Below are positions 58,101 to 64,000 of a stretch of 64,000 nt of DNA, one piece after another. Source of the DNA: Phorcus lineatus (Eukaryota; Mollusca; Gastropoda; Trochida; Trochidae); the NCBI GenBank assembly GCA_921293015.1, contig OV121081.1:65241022-65305021 (forward strand). The letters are read 5' to 3'. The position numbers were made by a program, and so were the translations under genes. The first letter of the stretch is position 1; each line of letters starts with the position of its first letter. Below the pieces are notes generated by a model. That model was given only the letters and a program-made list of their open reading frames with translations. It had not been told where the DNA came from and searched no databases.

Positions 58101-59866
58101 CGCCGCTGAATTCATAGTCCCCCGTTCCGCGTTGCGGCGGGGGACAACAATACAGTAGACAAATCGCTTTGACTAGACATTATCAATAACACTAAGATAT
58201 GGTCTTTTTGTTCATGCTTGAGATCTTTAACTTCAGATTTCTGAATGGTTTTTTAAAAATTTTTGTTGGTGCTTGGAACATGTCTGGCTTGTACACATGC
58301 AAGGAAGCGCTTTATGAAGAGCCCTATCATTTATTATTATCATGAAGATAATTCTCCCTTTACGTAACTACTGTCACTAACCTTGGTATTGCGAGCCCAC
58401 TGGACCATGATGAAGTTGCGGAGAGCCAGGTAGAGGATAGAGTGTTCATTGGCTTGTATAGGGAACTCGTCAATCTCCTCGTTCTCCATGATGCTGGCAT
58501 GGAAGCTCAGGGCATGCTGCAGCTCCTCGGGGTGGGAGAAGGGACGCACATTCAAGGCACAGGAAGAGTAGTCTGTGGATAGAATGTGCTCATGTTTTAC
58601 TACTTACTCATTCATGGTGCACCATTCATATATCATTACATCCGCCTGGAATGATCTTGAGTTCACAAAATAGAAATCTTCTCAACGCATAACATAAGAT
58701 GGTATTGTCATACAGAAAGGCTTACTAAATCATCTTTGGACTGACCATCAAGATCCACTCAAAGATACTGTTGTTCCACTAATAACTATCAAGTTTCTGT
58801 AAAGAGACACAGGGAGACGGGGCCACTCAAATGAAAGACAAACCCAGGAGAACATATCTATGAATAACACTATGTGCCACACTATGTGCCACCCATAAAG
58901 TTGGCTCGTAAAGAGACACAGGGAGACGGGGCCACTCAAATGAAAGACAAACCCAGGAGAACATATCTATGAATAACACTATGTGCCACCCATAAAGTTG
59001 GCTACTTCAAAACATACTGACTAACAACAACAGACATCAACATAATCTTGCAGAGAGTTAGAAATGTGGACATGTCTACTTACTGACTGGTTTAGACTTG
59101 AGAGTTTTGATGACTGGGTCGGTGCAACTAAGCCCGACACTGTCTGGGAACATGTCCCCGAGGAGCTCGACCCCGGGGTAGGCCTGCAGGTACACCTGGT
59201 ACGTGAGCTGATAGTACCATGACGGGTCCTTCAGCAGCTGGATTCTCTACAAACAACATTGTGCATAATTACAAAATTGGCTTACTTAGTTTATAATTTA
59301 TTTGATCATTCTCAATTTCACATTTATTTATTCATTAGTCTAATTCTTTTCTGATAAATAAGATGGTTACATCAATACTCACATCATCTTCAGGCACAGA
59401 GCAGGCTTGGTATTGCTTTTCTTTCTGGAACATATATACATGTACGATGTAGTTATCCTCGGATCTCACCTTATTATTGTACAAAATGGAAACTACACAA
59501 AGAAAAAAGTTATATTCCCATACTTATGGGGGAAATGACTCACCAAAGGGGTTAATGTACTTGGTGGCTACATGGATCCATTTAAGAATAAAGGGTGGTA
59601 TGCAAATGTTAACAGTAATTATCCATTGGTAGAGGTACTTGGTGGCTACATTAATCGATTAACATTAAAAAGGTTTAAGAGAGGAGGGGGAAGGTGTTGT
59701 ATGAAAACTACAGGTCTAATAATTCCTAAAAAGTCATTCAAGATAAATCAACTTTACACCTGATGATAGATACACTATTATATTAAGCATTTGTAGTAAT
59801 TGATTTAGGAGAGAATACCCACAACAAACAGCACTGGAACGGGTATAAGAATAAAGAAAATAAGAC

Positions 59867-59951
<85 letters not shown>

Positions 59952-62900
59952 ACTCATCATAACACAAATTGTTCCAATGTGAGCATTTGAAGAATTTTGG
60001 TGGTCTCTTTTAGACACTTAATTTCTTACACTAAATTTCTAGTCCGAAAGACTAATGCCTTATACGGACATCTACAGTAGTAAGATCAACTTCTTCTGAA
60101 AGGCATAACTTGTGCCATTCAATGTCACTGACTAATATAATGCTTGCTGCTTTCTGAGCCAGAATTGTTAGTGTACTGCTGATGAACTTGATAATGGAAT
60201 CAGAATCTCCTTACCAAATCAAGATCAAGGAACCAAAACCATAATGCAGACCTCCAAGTTGCAGTCAGTTGACTGCGGGATCTGCTTTTGACTTGGAGAA
60301 AGGTAGATTACTAATTTAATGCCAGTGATTGGACTGTTATCAAGCAACAAAGTTGTGACATTCTGCGGCAAGGCTTAAATTAGCCAATGATAGAAACTGG
60401 TACAAGTTGTGCCTTGCAGGGGAGTTTCAGTAGAGTATACTTATCCTGCACATCACATTGCACCTAACCAAGCACACCTTGGCTGGCTTCTTCACACTCC
60501 CCCGCTTTCCGCCCTGGAACCAGCCCCACACAACTCAATATCTGCACTCACACTCCACTTAACGTGGACAACACGTTGGTCATTCTCCATTTTATTGTCA
60601 AAATCCAAATGTTTTTAAAAAAATTTCTTTAAACAATAGTTTTGATATCAGAGAGCAGTTATCTTCATTTTTATCTTTTATGAAAGTAAAATGTTTATTT
60701 GTAAGTATTATTTTGAGATAATTTGTAAAATGCTTGGATTGGTCAGCATTACTTTGTTTTACACACTTTATGAAAACCATTGAATAAGTGATTAACTAAT
60801 TAAAATTCATCATTAAAACTCTTGAGAATTAGTTGTGAAATAATCTGAATACAACTCCAAAACCTTTTTCAAAGAGGAATAATTGTGATATATAACTGTT
60901 CAATTAGTTAATAACGTTGAATTGAACAATCTAGGCTGGTCCCATGAGGTTAAAGCCAAACTGTGAGAGCAGGTCTGCATTCAGTAACCTAAACAGGTTG
61001 CAAGAAATCGTTTCCTTGTGGTTTTGAAAAGTGCTTTTGAAATAAAACTTCAAATACAACACACTCTTCTTTCTTCAGTGTTGTCAGTCAGGTGCAATGT
61101 GTAATGGTGCAGGGAACGTTAGAATAAAAACAACAGGAACTTTTCATGCTCAAACAAACACAGTTAATGCAGGTGACTGACCTTGACGCCTTGTGGTGAC
61201 ATCCCACAAACATAGTTCCTTAACAAATCAGCTGTGATAAGTGCATCACGGGACATCTGACGCCAGCGTCTACATGGGGGTTTAGTACACTGCAGCCAGA
61301 ATGGGAGAATTTTGTCCCCCATATAGGATTTAATTGTGGGCTCTGATCGACCATAAGTAGACCATTCAAGCTTCCAATTAGCAAAGGTCTGATAACCATC
61401 TTTGTTACTGTGAAACATAAAATAGTTAATTTGCAAAAATTCATTAAATAAAACAGAACAAATATAAAAAAATAATAATCATGTTAATCACCTTACAATT
61501 AGCAAAAAGCCATTATCTCTGTAACTCATTATAATTTGAATTGTTTGATATTAAAGAATAAAAGATATGTCGAGATAAAGCACAAACCATAATGATAACA
61601 TATGACAAATATGAATTTGATCAAAATTGTAAAAATTTGTTCAAATATCATTATTTATGGAATGATAAGCAACATTCAAGGTGTACCACCAATTTCAACT
61701 GATGTAACCAATACAAGTCACATCGCTTTGATTTCTCATTGTTACATTTAAATTCAGCCAGCCCTACAAACTACAAGGCAGTCGGGACCAAATTTTCAAA
61801 ATGTGATTGCATGGTACCTCCTAACAAATTTTTGGGAGTTCTGGAAAAGAATTCTAAAATATAAAATTTACAGACGACAGACAAGCCTATCTTGCCATGT
61901 AGGCTAGATGAGGTAAAATGCACCACACCAAGAAGTGAACAACAAAAACAAGTATGTGGGTGAAGACAGTCTATTTACCTTCTATAGTAGAACTCAAAGC
62001 AGTCGTTACAGAAGTGTTCTCCCGAGGACATGTGATACCAGCGAGAAGTGTAACCACTGCCGCAACACCTTCAAACAGCCATATCAAATAGTAAGCCATT
62101 TTATCATAAATTGTCTTTTACACCTCTAGATCATTAACGATACATAAGTTCTACACCGAATTACCGATTTAGCTCTAGTGTTAAACAAATACAGTCATTC
62201 ATAGGATATTCACGAAAGACATTGAACATTTGCATTTAGAATAACCTATTAAAACACATACATGTATTCTATGTTTTACCAAAATAATATTTGCATGTAC
62301 ACACCAATATATATCATGAACATGAACTTGTCAAAATATTATTTTACTTTTTATCTCAAGTTAAATTTTACTAACTTTTCTGAAACTTTTGCAAAGCATA
62401 TGGGCATGGCAGCAGCACATCCCCTTGTTGGGCATTTCTTCAGTGCTTTGTAATATGGGGCTTTCTCTTTTGGTTCATCTTCATCTGAGTCGTACCTCGA
62501 GTTGCGCTTTACACATCGGCCAGTTCTATGTGAGGAAAATCAACCAATATAATAATGAAAGAACTACATTAAATGGTGATGCTTGATGTCAAGCTTTCTA
62601 AAGTTATTGTTGGATCTATCAATTAGGATCCACAGACACAAGATCAAAGTAAGCTCTAGTTTGGAGGCAAGAATTGATGGAGCCAACAAATAGTATGATA
62701 GAGATTAAAAAGAATACTTTTTTAATTCAAAACTCCTTTTGGTTATTTATAAAGAAATAACGTTATCTTTTTAACATAATAGATTGATAAAATAAACAAA
62801 TATGAAATAAACTATATAATCATTCAATATATCTTAAAAGCGTATTTGATATGTTTACCTTCTTGCTGCAATATCAGCATCATGGCCATTGTTTGTATTT

Positions 62901-62956
62901 GTCTCTGCTGATAGCATATCTTGTTCCATCCTGCTTGGCATTGTCGCTTGATCCAT
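49119..62956 (-). CDS. KDM1B: Lysine-specific histone demethylase 1B (LSD2), full length
   Basis: Nineteen exons: 62956-62859, 62525-62376, 62068-61979, 61407-61182, 59424-59383, 59246-59084, 58572-58382, 57109-56936, 56573-56499, 55851-55717, 55292-55121, 53087-53029, 52823-52623, 51922-51848, 51691-51575, 51337-51209, 50770-50639, 50317-50165, 49211-49119. They sum to 2475 nt, 824 aa (human 822), with consistent phase. Domains in order: a C4H2C2 zinc finger with ligands C64, C69, C76, C84, H95, H101, C103, C106; a CW-type finger (FWLQCTKPPCRRWRQ, about 147-200); SWIRM (about 260-375); and an FAD amine oxidase domain opening VLVIGAGVSG (about 381-390) and closing CGEATNRQFPQTVTGAFMSG. K656, at the end of exon 15, matches the conserved FAD-contacting lysine. 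The enzyme oxidatively demethylates H3K4me1/me2 in the nucleus. The start MDQATMPSRMEQ is the first ATG of the exon; ATGs at residues 6 and 10 are alternatives. Confidence 0.96.
49512..49742. repeat. 63-bp perfect inverted repeat flanked by TA tracts (KDM1B intron 18)
   Basis: Arms 49541-49603 and 49611-49673 are exact reverse complements of 63 bases each, with a 7-base spacer (GATCAAG). Each side of the structure has a CCTATATATA... microsatellite (about 49511-49542 and 49722-49742). The arms include CTGGATGCGTCGCATTTCGA. No coding function is apparent. Confidence 0.9.
53216..54890 (+). mobile_element. Degenerate LINE with reverse transcriptase (KDM1B intron 11, antisense to host)
   Basis: The frame entered near WYDEECK (about 53217; ATG at 53240) runs to 54094 and covers the linker after an endonuclease plus the first RT motifs (SPGPDGILPEM, WSRALIKPLHKKG, NNYRGISLIDILGKVFT, SQAGFRSGYST). 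A one-base frameshift near 54065 moves the rest to another frame: VDFCKAFDCVNRKLL, GVRQGCHLSPMLFSLYI, and the catalytic FADDLCIF (about 54390). The sequence then jumps from KTQMIVI straight to TGRWEG and a CxxC/HxxxxC C-terminal motif (KICQVC, HFLLICPLY), ending at 54752. Most of the region between RT and the C-terminus is therefore missing. A 3' tail with ATGGGCCAATGGCC is near 54847. The copy is dead (frameshift, 5' truncation and deletion). The RT type resembles Jockey/CR1-group LINEs; the exact clade is not assigned. Confidence 0.88.
56300..56455 (+). mobile_element. LINE 3'-end fragment (KDM1B intron 9)
   Basis: This ends with TATAGGTCATATGGCC, TGAATAAAG and a CTATCTATCT tail, the same tail grammar as at 2978-3160, 35690 and 54850. 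No ORF remains. The left border is not defined. Confidence 0.5.
57171..58146. mobile_element. Satellite-bearing element with 12-bp terminal inverted repeats (KDM1B intron 7)
   Basis: TGTCCCCCGCCG at 57171-57182 is exactly mirrored by CGGCGGGGGACA at 58135-58146. In between are six tandem units of about 120-155 bases, sharing GTGGTGACCTTGAAAATGA, GTCGACTGGCGTCTGAGTCT, AAGCTGTCACCAAATATGAA, CACTCTAGGTGCTAAGCTTC and ATCGCGTTAACAA. Units start near 57231, 57382, 57511, 57668, 57790 and 57936, and the last three are closest to each other. A CGTACGTACGTACGTACG run near 58075 closes the array. No target duplication is clear. It looks like a non-autonomous DNA transposon that amplified an internal satellite. 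Confidence 0.82.
58799..59003. repeat. Recent tandem duplication, period 109 (KDM1B intron 6)
   Basis: GTAAAGAGACACAGGGAGAC and the following sequence at 58799-58907 recur at 58908-59003 with essentially no substitutions. The first copy has an extra 12-base duplication (ACTATGTGCCAC twice). It is non-coding. Confidence 0.9.
59868..59947. repeat. (TA)n microsatellite (KDM1B intron 4)
   Basis: An uninterrupted TA dinucleotide run of about 38 units. The Tyr-Ile-repeat reading frame that crosses it is an artefact. Confidence 0.95.
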
Positions 62957-64000
62957 AACGTGGTACACACAAAATTATAGAGATTACTGTAAACAATAAG
63001 TGCCATTTGAAAAGAATGACATCAAATGAGATCTTATTCACCAATACAAGGTATGTTCAAATTATAAATCAGACTTAGCACCGAACTCAAATATAAAAAA
63101 CTAAAAAAATATGCAATTTCAATCATTTTGTTATATTGATAGTTTGGTTACTGTACTGTTTCTAATTGAGGCCTTCAGAATATTATTCTAATAACCAAAC
63201 AAGGTGTCTGTTTGACTTTTGCTAATTCTGACAAACATTTCTAAACAGTCAAATAAAAAGAAAACATACAAACGCCATAAGATCAATTACAAATATTGTG
63301 AAAGCCAAATATTTGTACAAAATGGAAAATAAAATAAGATAAGGTGGAAAATATAAAAATATGCCTCAGATCCATTCAAAGAGATAAATCATAGGAATTA
63401 GAACGTTGTTTTTGAACAACACAGGTATAACAGTAAAATTTAACATTATATTTTATCCCAAGGATTGTTAATAGGGGAACTACAGGTAATTAATTCTACA
63501 TTATAATTAGAGACACAATATGTGAGTTGTTGCACACATGATAAATGGTGTACCCTCATTGATAAGTTCTTACCATTGTTTAAAAGTAACATTTCAATGT
63601 AAACCTCTTCAGTAGCGTGGCAATTCAAAGGTATGAAGTTGTCATTTTGATCAATAATTGGAAAATGATGTGCATCGATTAGTCAACGAAATTTTTTTAA
63701 ACCTATCTAAGCACTTTGAAAATAACATGATTTCAATTAGTGTATGAAAGGTCAATTAAAACTAGTAATTTTCATGAATTTATTATTTTTTCAAGGAACT
63801 GGAGAGATGTTTTGATTGAATAGCATCATTATTAGTGCCTTGACTTTTATTAAAGCCTGTTAGATTCTGATTAAGGAAACCACAGATTGTCTTTTTAGAC
63901 ATTAACAACTTAAAGAACCTTGAATTTTGCTAAACATTACTTTACTACTTAAAAGTTATGTATTAATGACAAATGTAATTAATACAAGCATCTCATTTGG
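62957..64000. other. KDM1B upstream region
   Basis: The KDM1B promoter or 5' UTR should lie in this AT-rich kilobase. I see no second gene, no clear core-promoter motif and no defined repeat. A non-coding first exon further upstream cannot be excluded. Confidence 0.4.

Noticed and set aside
59734..59967. Reading frame of repeated Tyr-Ile on the minus strand
   Set aside because: It is created by the (TA)n microsatellite.

Overview
This is a 64 kb piece of an AT-rich animal nuclear genome. Genes have many short exons with GT-AG introns, AATAAA signals, many short inverted-repeat transposons and degraded LINEs. The protein set (ribosomal P1 and L30, TXNDC5, WDR35/IFT121, KDM1B) is general to metazoans. 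The repeat style, including a dispersed repeat with the phrase TTTAAC-GC-GCTTGGGCAATA and a tRNA-headed SINE, suggests a mollusc, probably a bivalve or gastropod. This placement is an inference from repeats, not proven. There are no prokaryotic features and no CRISPR array.

Layout: (1) 948-1940 (+), the last two exons of an unrecognised single-pass membrane protein. (2) 7539-5729 (-), RPLP1, four exons, 110 aa. (3) 7857-14282 (+), TXNDC5 (ERp46-type protein disulfide isomerase), nine exons, 390 aa. (4) 39933-18274 (-), WDR35/IFT121, 31 coding exons that sum in phase to 1182 aa. (5) 40263-44806 (+), RPL30, four coding exons, 116 aa, with three copies of an H/ACA-like snoRNA in the last intron. 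(6) 62956-49119 (-), KDM1B/LSD2 histone demethylase, 19 exons that sum in phase to 824 aa. I rebuilt exon models by reading splice sites and checking frame continuity and family resemblance; no transcript data were used.

The genes alternate in direction. Two ribosomal protein genes each sit head to head with another gene (RPLP1 with TXNDC5, RPL30 with WDR35) across intervals of about 0.3 kb between start codons. The WDR35/RPL30 interval carries a TCTCGCGAGA palindrome, and both ribosomal genes have pyrimidine-tract (TOP-like) candidate starts. TXNDC5 and WDR35 converge, as do RPL30 and KDM1B. These genes serve unrelated processes (translation, ER oxidative folding, intraflagellar transport, chromatin), so the layout reflects shared promoters rather than a pathway.

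Introns and spacers hold most of the unusual material: a hAT-like MITE with an exact 8-bp target duplication, a 2.4 kb TTAA-flanked piggyBac-like element, a mariner-like MITE inside a minisatellite, a 63-bp perfect inverted repeat, a six-unit satellite bounded by 12-bp terminal inverted repeats, RT-bearing LINE remains, and recent tandem duplications. The strongest candidate for something functional and little described is the snoRNA triplet in RPL30.
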